This document shows positions 8,179-15,261 of a stretch of 20,376 nucleotides of DNA, one piece after another. The first letter of the stretch is position 1. The number at the start of each line of letters is the position of its first letter. Both the position numbers and the translations under genes were made by a program. The stretch covers positions 1-20,376 of the IMG/VR virus record IMGVR_UViG_3300025413_000150. One strand, written 5' to 3'. The DNA is from a virus. The notes beneath the pieces were generated by a model, which saw nothing but the letters and a program-made list of their open reading frames with translations, had not been told where the DNA came from and did no database searches.

Positions 8179-10719
8179 TCAATTAAAAAAATCTTCAAGG
8201 CTATTTGTTTTCTCAACAGACCACTTCATACAATCCAAAATGACTTTAATCGGTTCAAGAAATGCTTTGTTGAATTGTAAATCATAATCAACATACTTGT
8301 CAAGCCCAAACTCTGTCGGTAATCTTGATGGATAGGAAATTACCGTATCTTTAAAAGGATTTGGTAACTTCAAATAGGTGAATTTGATTTTCTCACCTTC
8401 TTGAATCAACGGATACTTTTTAGTAAGTCCCAATTGTTTCAGGTTGTGGTTGTATAGAATAGCACCTTTCACATGAATTGGTGTTCCTTTTTTATATAGT
8501 GTCATTGCATCAGAGTATGTGGTAAGTCCATTCAACCCACGAGGAAAAGATATTTCTTCTGGTGGAAGATTATTGAAATCTTTTCTGAACTGAGCAATGA
8601 ATGATTGAATGTCTTGTTCAGAACCATTCATCATAATCTTAATAGACTCTTTCATCTTATCACGGATGGCAGATGGTGTAGACGATTTAATCATCTCCAG
8701 ACCCATCACCTTCATCTGTGGTTCGTTATACTGTACACCTTCGTTGTTGTATATGTTTAGAATATAACGCTTCTTGGCAGTCCATAGACCTTTATTGGCC
8801 AGACCCTCACGTTTCATTTGCATCTTTTGTGCATACGCTCTAACGTATTCTGCAAGTTCTCCATAGCTCTTATCAATAAAAGGTTGAATTTTATCCTCAC
8901 AAATCCTATCCATGAAACGTATGATTTTGTTTGTATCCGTAGATTTATTAGTGATAAATTTATCAACCACACCGCCAAGACGGAGATAGATAGAGTCAGT
9001 ATCACTCGCAATAACGTAGTCAACATCTTTAGTCTCCAACAACTTATTCATATACTCATTGATTTTATTTTCTATCCACCTAATACTAAGTTGACCAGCT
9101 GTCGTGACACCCAAAGCCATCCTAAGGTCATAAAAACGAAAATATTGAGAGCCAAGAGCACCGTAAGCAGAATTAAGAGAAACTTTCTTAGCCAATTGTA
9201 GGTTGTTATATCTCGCAATTCGTTTTTCGATTTCATACTTCTTGGATTCATCTCGTTCATTTTCATACTCCTGTTTGGCTTGGAGATACAACTTTTTGAA
9301 TTTCTTTCTATCTTCATACATTTCTTCCATCATGGCAGGTAAGAAACCTTGTTTATCAGTACGAAAGAACTGACCATTTGGAGTTAATGTACAACCACTC
9401 ATATTTGTTGTATTAATTTTCTTAAGCAACAATTTATCAACTGTTACGCCTTGCGAAAGAACTTCTCTCATTTCATCTGTGTAATCTTCAGGCTGAATTA
9501 AAGTTTCAGGACTAATATTGTATTGGACCATAAGGTGAGGGTAAAGTGAATTTAAGTCAAAGCTGGCAACATAATGGTGTAGACCAACTTGTGGATCTTT
9601 CACATAGGCACCTTCAAAAGCCGAGGTCTTTTCATGATTAGATTTTGGAGGAACAATAATGCCTTTACCAAGCAAATATGAATATGTCAAAGCATCCCAC
9701 ATTCTAGTTTGAGCAAACACATCATTGTAATTGGACTTGGTGTCATAAGCCAAGGTCAAGGCCAATTCAATCAACTTCAACTTGTCTTCTAGTTTGATAA
9801 TCAACGCAACGTCTTTGATGTTATACTCAATAAACTTTTGATGATTCAAACGATACAAGGCGTGTAGGTTATCAAACTCATCATATGAAATTTTACCTTC
9901 ACCGAGTTCTACTTGAGCAATATTATCCAAACGATAAGACTCTTGTGACTTACCGCCAGGAGCATACCATTTGTAGAGTTCGATATAATCTAGAGAACCG
10001 ATACCAATCAAATCATACGATGTCATCTCACGATTGTTGTTGAATTCTTTCTTATCAAAAATCATATTCCAAGGCGATAGTCTCTTTGCTTCTTTCTCAC
10101 CTAGAATTTTTGTGAAACGATTAACAAGATAAGGTATATCAAAATACTTTGTATTCCAACCAGTGATAACATCAGGACATTGGTCTTGCCAGAGTTTCAT
10201 GAATTTACTACAAAGAGTCCACTCATCTTTGCATTTTACATACAACTCATCACCTTGTGTTTCATAGTCACCACAGGCGAATACCCAAGTCTTGCCATTT
10301 AAGAATGTTAAACAGATGGCTGTAATTGGTTCGTCAGCTTTGTATGGATCAGGGAAACCATTTTCAGAACCAACCTCAATATCAATGATGCCGATAGAAA
10401 CGTGTTCTTGTTCCCAATCAACCATGTTTGGATGTTCGTCAGCAATGTAAGCATATTCGAATCGAGTTTGACCGTAGACCTTTGGTGCACCGGCCACATC
10501 TTTGAAATTTTTAATATATTCTCTTGCCATAGACATACCATCAAATCTCTTTTGTGTAAGAGTAATACCCTCTAGAGATTTGAAATTGGCATTTCTATTT
10601 GAAGGAATATAAAGCGATGGTTCGTAATCAACCCTTTCTTTAATCCGTTGGCCATTTCTGACACCACGGTAAAGGATTTGATTACCAACTGATTGCACAT
10701 TGGTATAAAATGTTGTCAT
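8179..10719 (-). CDS. 43: DNA polymerase, family B (gp43)
   Basis: An 846-residue replicative polymerase with 3'-5' exonuclease, of T4 gp43 type (T4: 898 residues). Exonuclease motifs: Exo I IGIIDIEVGS (D113, E115), Exo II TGWNTKYFDIPYL, Exo III YNIKDVALI. Polymerase motifs: A FDLNSLYPHL, B KKVSLNSAYGALGS, C VIASDTDSIY with the two catalytic aspartates. The C-terminus ends SLEDFFN, resembling the clamp-binding tail of T4-type polymerases (RB69 ends in a similar SLFDMF-type peptide), so it should bind the gp45 sliding clamp. Its ATG overlaps the stop of the small upstream gene (TAATG). It is complete, with no sign of an intron or inserted homing endonuclease. Confidence 0.97.
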   Translation of the reverse strand: MTTFYTNVQSVGNQILYRGVRNGQRIKERVDYEPSLYIPSNRNANFKSLEGITLTQKRFDGMSMAREYIKNFKDVAGAPKVYGQTRFEYAYIADEHPNMVDWEQEHVSIGIIDIEVGSENGFPDPYKADEPITAICLTFLNGKTWVFACGDYETQGDELYVKCKDEWTLCSKFMKLWQDQCPDVITGWNTKYFDIPYLVNRFTKILGEKEAKRLSPWNMIFDKKEFNNNREMTSYDLIGIGSLDYIELYKWYAPGGKSQESYRLDNIAQVELGEGKISYDEFDNLHALYRLNHQKFIEYNIKDVALIIKLEDKLKLIELALTLAYDTKSNYNDVFAQTRMWDALTYSYLLGKGIIVPPKSNHEKTSAFEGAYVKDPQVGLHHYVASFDLNSLYPHLMVQYNISPETLIQPEDYTDEMREVLSQGVTVDKLLLKKINTTNMSGCTLTPNGQFFRTDKQGFLPAMMEEMYEDRKKFKKLYLQAKQEYENERDESKKYEIEKRIARYNNLQLAKKVSLNSAYGALGSQYFRFYDLRMALGVTTAGQLSIRWIENKINEYMNKLLETKDVDYVIASDTDSIYLRLGGVVDKFITNKSTDTNKIIRFMDRICEDKIQPFIDKSYGELAEYVRAYAQKMQMKREGLANKGLWTAKKRYILNIYNNEGVQYNEPQMKVMGLEMIKSSTPSAIRDKMKESIKIMMNGSEQDIQSFIAQFRKDFNNLPPEEISFPRGLNGLTTYSDAMTLYKKGTPIHVKGAILYNHNLKQLGLTKKYPLIQEGEKIKFTYLKLPNPFKDTVISYPSRLPTEFGLDKYVDYDLQFNKAFLEPIKVILDCMKWSVEKTNSLEDFFN

Positions 10720-11030
10720 TAACCTGTAATAATTTGTGGTGTTGGTGGTAGAACGATGCCAGAACCAAAGATTTGATTATAGTTTGTAACAAAGTCTTCG
10801 GCTGGAGTGTAGGAGTATACTACATGACGCTTAGCTAAGGCAACAGTTGTGCCGGTCTTTTGTTCAGAATGTAATGGAAATGGTGAGAATCCCACATTAG
10901 GCATACCATCTTTACCACGAACAACTGTGATTCCAACTGGATTTTCAATCACAAATTCTGTTTCCGATTCACTTTCTAACTCTCCAAGAAGGTCTTCGCC
11001 TGTAACGAGGCGTAACGCTAGTACTTTCAT
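10719..11030 (-). CDS. Small beta-rich protein upstream of gp43
   Basis: About 103 residues from the ATG at 11030 (MKVLALRLVTGEDLLGELE). The ATG has GGAG six bases upstream; a GTG four codons earlier would contain that ribosome site, so I reject it. The sequence is a series of short strands: an opening with TGEDLLGEL, then FVIENPVGITVV, then NVGFSPFPL, then HVVYSYTPAEDF. The pattern 'TGE-hydrophobic-GEL...V..NPV.I' recalls Sm/Hfq-like small barrels, but I cannot confirm that. It is the first gene of the gp43-uvsX-gp41 transcript and its stop overlaps the gp43 start. A role beside the polymerase, or in RNA binding or regulation, is inference only. Confidence 0.65.
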   Translation of the reverse strand: MKVLALRLVTGEDLLGELESESETEFVIENPVGITVVRGKDGMPNVGFSPFPLHSEQKTGTTVALAKRHVVYSYTPAEDFVTNYNQIFGSGIVLPPTPQIITG

Positions 11031-11059
11031 AATGTTCTCCACATAAATAATAATATAAC

Positions 11060-11088
11060 ATTATATATGAATTCGTATCGGACCACAA
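11060..11088 (-). promoter_or_regulatory. Sigma-70-like promoter for the replication operon
   Basis: Minus-strand TTGTGG (11088-11083), a 17-base spacer and a perfect TATAAT (11065-11060). It lies 30 bases upstream of the first ATG of the gp43 operon. The -35 element is weak (3/6) but the -10 is consensus. A DNA stretch just upstream resembles the early promoters at the right end of the window (shared TGACAA...TGTGGTCC...GATAC), suggesting a diverged copy. Confidence 0.55.
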
Positions 11089-11138
11089 GCTGTCCTTGTC
11101 ATCTTTGCCATTAAAACATTAATCAAGCAAAGGGATAA

Positions 11139-11960
11139 ATGGATCCGATTACGCTGTTTGCTCTAGCAAACGGAGCAGTTGCGGCCGTTAAAAAAGGTTG
11201 CCAATTATATAAAGACATCAAGGGTGCTGCTGGGGAGGTTAAATCCGTCCTCAAGGATCTTGACGACCAGTTCCACAAAGCACATCCACCCGGAACTCCA
11301 GTTTCCGTTGAGGTGAAAAATCAATTCATACAAGAGAAGAATCGTGTCATTGAATTGAATAAACGTGGTGGTGAAACTACTGGCATTTATACTGAACTTG
11401 GTAATTACCTTGGCGACTTCTTTGATGCCATGACAAAATGTATGGCCGTGATTGAAGAAGAAGAAAGAAAGAACCGTGAAGAATTATACACAGGAGATTC
11501 AAGTCTAGGTAAACGTGCTCTACAACTTGTTCTAATGAAAAAACAACTTGAACAGATGCAAGTTGAACTCCGTGAGATGATGATTTACAACGCACCACCA
11601 GAATTAGGTGCTTTATGGACTGATGTTAGTGAGATGATGAAAAGTATGGGTGTAGAACAAAAATTCTTACTCAAGAAAAAACTCCGTGATGAAGAAAGAG
11701 CTGCAGCCAGAAAAAGAGAAAAATTTAAATTGTACATGACAGAATTAAGTTATGGTGGCTTTGTTATTGTTTTAGGATTAACTATGACTTTATTAATGGC
11801 TTATATCTCATACGATAGAAAACAGAGATGGCCAGAATTAGAACCAGAAGTTATTAAACAACATCAAGCAGAACGTAGAAGATTGCATTTATTAGAATTG
11901 CAACAATACGAAGAACAATTACAAAAAGAAGATGCCGAATTACAACAACAATCAAGATGA
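11139..11960 (+). CDS. Coiled-coil protein with one membrane segment
   Basis: A 273-residue protein. The N-terminus (MDPITLFALANGAVAAVKKG) is amphipathic and alanine-rich. Residues ~30-190 are mostly charged helix, with EEEERKNREEL and LMKKQLEQMQVELREMM predicting coiled coil. One clear membrane segment lies at about residues 205-225 (GGFVIVLGLTMTLLMAYISY), followed by a long Glu/Gln-rich helical tail. An AAAGGGA ribosome site precedes the ATG. It begins the only plus-strand operon here, divergent from the replication genes. I do not recognise the family. It could be a virion-associated or ejected protein, or a membrane partner of the secreted peptidase encoded downstream. Confidence 0.7.
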   Translation: MDPITLFALANGAVAAVKKGCQLYKDIKGAAGEVKSVLKDLDDQFHKAHPPGTPVSVEVKNQFIQEKNRVIELNKRGGETTGIYTELGNYLGDFFDAMTKCMAVIEEEERKNREELYTGDSSLGKRALQLVLMKKQLEQMQVELREMMIYNAPPELGALWTDVSEMMKSMGVEQKFLLKKKLRDEERAAARKREKFKLYMTELSYGGFVIVLGLTMTLLMAYISYDRKQRWPELEPEVIKQHQAERRRLHLLELQQYEEQLQKEDAELQQQSR

Positions 11961-12099
11961 TGAAATTGATGAACAAGAAACTATGTCTTTTTCTGATTTT
12001 TTTCTGACTTTATCAGTAAAAATTATACTTGGTTTTTTCCTTTGCTTATATGTGTTTGCTATGGCTATAGTATTATTGTATCTTAAATTGAGCAAATAA
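11932..12099 (+). CDS. Small single-pass membrane peptide (55 aa)
   Basis: An ORF that overlaps the end of the previous gene by 29 bases in another frame, starting MPNYNNNQDDEIDEQETM. Residues ~20-50 form a strongly hydrophobic segment (LSVKIILGFFLCLYVFAMAI), ending in LKLSK. The short acidic N-terminus, one membrane helix and basic end match a single-pass peptide with its positive end inside. AAAAAGAAG just before the ATG is a plausible but imperfect ribosome site. It fills the gap before the S11 peptidase, where no other gene fits. A class III-like holin, pinholin or spanin subunit is possible given a cell-wall enzyme downstream, but none of these is shown. Confidence 0.55.
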   Translation: MPNYNNNQDDEIDEQETMSFSDFFLTLSVKIILGFFLCLYVFAMAIVLLYLKLSK

Positions 12100-12116
12100 A
12101 TATGACTACTATCATT

Positions 12117-12133
12117 GAGGAGTATTTAAATTG
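12117..12133 (+). promoter_or_regulatory. Ribosome binding site deciding a TTG start
   Basis: GAGGAG at 12117-12122 sits eight bases before TTG at 12131. No ATG lies near in that frame, and the TTG start gives a complete signal peptide. This sets the S11 peptidase start. Confidence 0.7.
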
Positions 12134-12889
12134 CTACGCATTGTTTTTTCTATATTATGTTTATTCTCCCTACTTTTTAATCTCGGAAATGTCCAAGCGC
12201 AACCAATTACCGCAAAGTCTTGGTTAATCACAAACGAAGATACCAATACCGTTCTTGATGCGTCTAATGAAGATAGAATACAACCAATAGCCAGTATCAG
12301 CAAATTGATTGTGGCAATGGTTGTGTTGGATGCCAAACAAGATATGGATGAATTAGTACCTCTCAGTACTAAAATTCGAGATGCCTTACCTTCACAATTG
12401 CCAAGAAGAATTTTATTAGAATTGGCTTTAGTCAATAGTAATAACAGAGCTGCACAAACTCTATGCGAACAATACCCTGGTGGTTTTGGTGTCTGTGTAT
12501 ATGTGATGAATTTAAAATTACAAAGTTTGAATATGGTTGATTCTATCGTATATGAACCAACAGGTCTTGATAAGAGAAATACCAGTTCAGCCAAACAATT
12601 GGTTAATCTAGTTAAGGCTGCAGCTAATTATTCATTTATAGTAGAAGCAGATAAAAAAACATCCGTTGAAGTTATCGTAAAGAAAAGAAAACTTGTATAT
12701 CATAATACAAATCCACTCGTTGGTAAAAAAGATTTTACTATAAGTAAGACAGGATGGATCTCTGCTTCTGGTGGATGTATTGTGACTAAACTAAATAATT
12801 CTATCATTATCGTATTAGGAAGCAGAAACACTCATACAAGAATTTATGAGGTTACTTATCTTTACGATATACACAGAAGGAGACTATAA
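12131..12889 (+). CDS. Secreted S11-family penicillin-binding-protein-type peptidase
   Basis: A 252-residue serine D,D-peptidase of the DacA/PbpG type that cleaves D-Ala-D-Ala or peptide cross-links in peptidoglycan. Residues 1-23 are a signal peptide ending NVQA|QP, so the enzyme acts in the periplasm. All three active-site motifs are present: SISK (S55, K58), SNN (S103-N105) and KTG (206-208). The ~100-residue C-terminal beta domain of DacA is absent, so the length matches the shorter PbpG (endopeptidase) type. It starts at TTG behind GAGGAG. Its stop overlaps the next ATG as TAATG. Phage endolysins are rarely of this family. It could remodel the wall, aid lysis or modify receptor access. 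Confidence 0.88.
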   Translation: MLRIVFSILCLFSLLFNLGNVQAQPITAKSWLITNEDTNTVLDASNEDRIQPIASISKLIVAMVVLDAKQDMDELVPLSTKIRDALPSQLPRRILLELALVNSNNRAAQTLCEQYPGGFGVCVYVMNLKLQSLNMVDSIVYEPTGLDKRNTSSAKQLVNLVKAAANYSFIVEADKKTSVEVIVKKRKLVYHNTNPLVGKKDFTISKTGWISASGGCIVTKLNNSIIIVLGSRNTHTRIYEVTYLYDIHRRRL

Positions 12890-13182
12890 TGAAAAAATCA
12901 CTACTAGCTTTATCACTTTTAACAATTTTAGGAACTGCTGATGCACAATGGCATCATCATGGTGGATATTGTTGTTATCGTGGAAACGGAATGGGTTGGG
13001 TTGCACCAGCTTTGATTGGTGGTGTTGTTGGTTATGAATTAGCTCGTCCACCAGTTTATGTGGAACAACCTTCAGTTATTGTTCAACAACCAGTAGTGCA
13101 AGCACCACCGTTTGGTTATCATTGGCAAGAAATGATTGACCCACAAACTGGAGTCAAGAGAGTTGTGGCTGTGCCTAATTAA
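12889..13182 (+). CDS. Small secreted Gly/Pro/Val-rich protein
   Basis: A 97-residue protein with a clear signal peptide (MKKSLLALSLLTILGTADA|Q). The mature part begins WHHHGGYCCYRG, has a hydrophobic glycine-containing stretch (APALIGGVVGYELA) like a glycine zipper, then a Pro/Val/Gln repeat region (PPVYVEQPSVIVQQPVVQAPP), and ends FGYHWQEMIDPQTGVKRVVAVPN. Such composition is common in small bacterial periplasmic or outer-membrane proteins, so the gene may have come from a host. AAGGAG lies six bases before the ATG, which overlaps the stop of the S11 peptidase gene. It probably works with that peptidase in the envelope. Its stop overlaps that of the convergent homospermidine synthase gene. 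Confidence 0.75.
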   Translation: MKKSLLALSLLTILGTADAQWHHHGGYCCYRGNGMGWVAPALIGGVVGYELARPPVYVEQPSVIVQQPVVQAPPFGYHWQEMIDPQTGVKRVVAVPN

Positions 13183-14615
13183 GTCCAGACTCTAAAGTTT
13201 TCGTATTTACAAGGATTACTTTCATCAAATTCTTTATAGAATAGACTGTTAGTGTCCTTGCTTGGTGTCCAGTTAGACATTACAGATACCAATGGTTCCC
13301 AATATTGGTCACCGATGGCCAAGATTTCTTCAAACGGCAATTCTTCTGGTTCTGTGTAACCATTTCTCGGATTTTTAATCATCCAAACGATGGCACCCAA
13401 CATAGAACCTGCAACTTGCATTGATGTTGCATTTTCACCTTCCACTAATTCTCTAGCCCCGTGAATATCTAATTGTGAACCGTGCCAGAAGCAGAAGCCG
13501 TCACCAATCAATAATACACCCAATTCATCCATGCCGTCAACGATTTCATCTTTGAGAATACGTTGTTCTTTTTGAATATCTAATTCGTTACCACGCATCT
13601 CATGTAGCGAAGCAATAGCCGAATCACATGGTTGATAAACGTAATAAACGGATGGTCTAAAGTCACCACGTTTTGTTGTGAAGTATTCTGATATTGTTAC
13701 TGACTCTGAATGTTGAATACAGTAACCATTGTATTGTCCACCATCTGGTACCCAAGACTTCATCAATACAGAAGCGCCAGGTTGCATTAAGAAAGCTGCA
13801 TTACCTTGTGACTTACCGCCTTCTGGATGTCTGTCTTCATGTGTGCCCCAGCCCATCTCGGCAGGCGCTCTACCTTCAGCCCAAAAACCTTCGCAAGACC
13901 ATGTGTTGGTAAATTCACCTTTTGTTTTTGGTTGATTAATAACTTGTTGGTCTCTTTCAGCAATATGAATCACTTTAACATCTAGTGATTTCATCAACTG
14001 AGCCCATTCTTCACGGTCTGTTGGCATCTCAACTTTTTTGCCACGTTTCTTGGCTAGATTAAGAAGTGCTCTTTTGGTCAAATGAGTAACATAACCTGGA
14101 TTTGCACCATGAGTCACACAGCATGTAGGACCATCAACATGTTGCATCATAGCTTCACGAACAACTTTATGTGTATGGTACAATGTTCGTTCAGACAACT
14201 TTGGAATTGTTTCGTCTGGATGATGTTCCCATCTTTCTAATGATGTATCAATTTCCATCACATCATTTTCCATACACCACTCTAGTAATGCTTGTGCATC
14301 AATATTAAGTGAGCAATTGATAATTAAATCACCTTCACCAACATAGGTTGATAATACTTTTTTGTAATTACTTGGAAGAATCTCTTTTCTGACATAGTGA
14401 CAGCCAGAACCACCGTGGCGGTGAATAAAAATGTGTCTATGATTATCACGTTCTAGTACCGTGATGTTTTTTGGATCAACAGCAATGTGTCTTAAAATAA
14501 CTGGTAAAATGGCTTGTCCAACAGAGCCATAACCGATAATTAGAATTTTACCATAAAAGTCAATGTGCTTTTGGTATTTTTCTTTTTCAAATTCTACAAA
14601 ACTTTTTACAGGCAT
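13179..14615 (-). CDS. hss: Homospermidine synthase
   Basis: A 478-residue enzyme, the usual length for bacterial homospermidine synthase (EC 2.5.1.44), which uses NAD+ to join two putrescines (or putrescine and spermidine) into sym-homospermidine. The N-terminus KILIIGYGSVGQAILP is a Rossmann motif (glycines at about 28, 30 and 33). Family-like blocks follow: DLIINCSLNIDAQALLEWC, EIDTSLERWEHH, THGANPGYVTHLTKRALL, GFWAEGRAPAEMGWGTHE and FCFWHGSQLD. It is intact. A T4 late promoter (TATAAATA, 14653-14646) lies 30 bases before the ATG, so it is likely expressed late, when DNA is packaged. Polyamines neutralise packaged DNA in T4. Convergent overlap with the preceding plus-strand gene. Confidence 0.92.
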   Translation of the reverse strand: MPVKSFVEFEKEKYQKHIDFYGKILIIGYGSVGQAILPVILRHIAVDPKNITVLERDNHRHIFIHRHGGSGCHYVRKEILPSNYKKVLSTYVGEGDLIINCSLNIDAQALLEWCMENDVMEIDTSLERWEHHPDETIPKLSERTLYHTHKVVREAMMQHVDGPTCCVTHGANPGYVTHLTKRALLNLAKKRGKKVEMPTDREEWAQLMKSLDVKVIHIAERDQQVINQPKTKGEFTNTWSCEGFWAEGRAPAEMGWGTHEDRHPEGGKSQGNAAFLMQPGASVLMKSWVPDGGQYNGYCIQHSESVTISEYFTTKRGDFRPSVYYVYQPCDSAIASLHEMRGNELDIQKEQRILKDEIVDGMDELGVLLIGDGFCFWHGSQLDIHGARELVEGENATSMQVAGSMLGAIVWMIKNPRNGYTEPEELPFEEILAIGDQYWEPLVSVMSNWTPSKDTNSLFYKEFDESNPCKYENFRVWT

Positions 14616-14645
14616 TTTCTATATCCAAGTTAAACGATAACTGGA

Positions 14646-14653
14646 TATTTATA
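14646..14653 (-). promoter_or_regulatory. T4-type late promoter for hss
   Basis: TATAAATA on the minus strand, 30 bases upstream of the homospermidine synthase ATG, in a short gap between the initiator-type tRNA and the gene. This is the textbook place and sequence for a gp55-dependent late promoter. Confidence 0.75.
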
Positions 14654-14658
14654 TGAAC

Positions 14659-14732
14659 TGGTTGCAGAGCCTGGAGTCGCACCAAGAACTAAGGATTATG
14701 AGTCCTTCGTGATACTGTTTCACCACCCTGCG
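14659..14732 (-). tRNA. tRNA-fMet-like (anticodon CAT)
   Basis: A 74-nt cloverleaf with CCA encoded. The acceptor is CGCAGGG/CTCTGCA, so the end pair is C1-A72, the hallmark of bacterial initiator tRNA, and the 3' end GCAACCA matches it too. The anticodon arm is AAGGA-CTCATAA-TCCTT; the third G-C pair of the classic initiator stem is A-T here. The D loop is short (AACAGTA) and lacks the G18-G19 pair, and the T loop is TGCGACT in place of TTCGACT. The last codons and the stop of the 63-codon gene lie inside it. Confidence 0.65.
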
Positions 14733-14880
14733 ATAATTTATCAAAAGCTTCTTTTTCAGCTGCCTCATCATCTAATTCTTTTGGTGTAGGTTTACGGAAG
14801 ATGGCGTCAAAGTTTTTACCATAAGTGTCTTGGTCTACACTAAAAGGTCTTGGATTACTTCCTTTGCCACCATCAGACAT
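14689..14880 (-). CDS. Small conserved phage-type protein (MSDGGKGS)
   Basis: About 63 residues starting MSDGGKGSNPRPFSVDQDTYG; the ATG at 14880 has GGAG six bases before it, better than the upstream ATG four codons earlier. Short proteins opening with a DGGKGS-type motif and ending in a disordered charged tail are common in phage genomes, without known function. Residues ~25-50 are an acidic helix (PTPKELDDEAAEKEAFDKL). The final ~14 codons (from SQGGETVSRR to the TAG at 14689) lie inside the initiator-type tRNA, past its anticodon. Either the tRNA arose over the 3' end, or the old C-terminus was replaced when the tRNA arrived. Confidence 0.7.
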   Translation of the reverse strand: MSDGGKGSNPRPFSVDQDTYGKNFDAIFRKPTPKELDDEAAEKEAFDKLSQGGETVSRRTHNP

Positions 14881-14899
14881 TATGAACTCCATAATAAAT

Positions 14900-14964
14900 T
14901 GGAGCGGGTGCCTAGATTCTCACTAGGACATCAGGTGGACCCCAATGTTGTTTGAAACCCCCGC
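14900..14964 (-). ncRNA. Degenerate tRNA-like element lacking a D arm
   Basis: A 65-nt element with CCA encoded, spaced 5 bases after tRNA-Gly(TCC). Acceptor GCGGGGG/CACCCGC has one mismatch, the T stem is CCTAG/CTAGG with loop TGAGAAT, and the anticodon stem ATTGG/CTGAT holds the loop GGTCCAC, giving TCC (Gly) but with G instead of U at position 33. Only 11 bases separate acceptor and anticodon stem, too few for a D arm, and the variable loop has 2 bases. It may be a decaying tRNA-Gly or a small tRNA-like RNA. Confidence 0.5.
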
Positions 14965-14969
14965 ATAAC

Positions 14970-15043
14970 TGGAGCGGATTAACAGAATCGAACTGTTGCC
15001 GAAAGATTGGAAATCTCCCGTTCTACCATTAAACTAAATCCGC
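14970..15043 (-). tRNA. tRNA-Gly(TCC)
   Basis: Acceptor GCGGATT/AATCCGC, anticodon arm GGAGA-TTTCCAA-TCTTT, T arm AACAG-TTCGATT-CTGTT, CCA encoded. A canonical cloverleaf for GGA/GGG codons. Confidence 0.93.
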
Positions 15044-15050
15044 AATAAAC

Positions 15051-15125
15051 TGGAGCGGGTAGAGAGAATCGAACTCTCAACTAAACCTTGGCAAGGTCTT
15101 GTGTTACCACTAGCACCATACCCGC
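15051..15125 (-). tRNA. tRNA-Gly(GCC)
   Basis: Acceptor GCGGGTA/TACCCGC, anticodon arm AGACC-TTGCCAA-GGTTT, T loop TTCGATT, CCA encoded. Canonical; reads GGC/GGT. A consensus sigma-70 promoter ends 13 bases before it. Confidence 0.93.
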
Positions 15126-15137
15126 AACTAAAATTAG

Positions 15138-15166
15138 ATTGTATCTTATATAGGCGCTCTTGTCAA
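15138..15166 (-). promoter_or_regulatory. Consensus sigma-70 promoter inside the tRNA array
   Basis: Minus-strand TTGACA (15166-15161), 17-base spacer, TACAAT (15143-15138). It lies in the 59-base gap between the CAT tRNA and tRNA-Gly(GCC) and should drive Gly(GCC), Gly(TCC), the tRNA-like element, the 63-codon gene and the initiator-type tRNA by host RNA polymerase. Confidence 0.8.
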
Positions 15167-15184
15167 GCGTCCTTGTGGTAAACT

Positions 15185-15259
15185 TGGTGCTCCGACTGTG
15201 AATTGAACACAGACTCAACCGATTATGAGTCGGTTGCTTTACCATTAAGCTATCGGAGC
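15185..15259 (-). tRNA. tRNA (anticodon CAT; candidate Ile2, lysidine type)
   Basis: Acceptor GCTCCGA/TCGGAGC perfect, A73, CCA encoded, D arm GCTTAATGGTAAAGC, anticodon arm ACCGA-CTCATAA-TCGGT, T arm CTGTG-TTCAATT-CACAG. C4-G69 and C5-G68 match the pairs reported to favour TilS recognition of E. coli tRNA-Ile2, so it may read ATA after lysidine modification. Elongator Met is the alternative. Confidence 0.88.
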
Positions 15260-15261
15260 AA

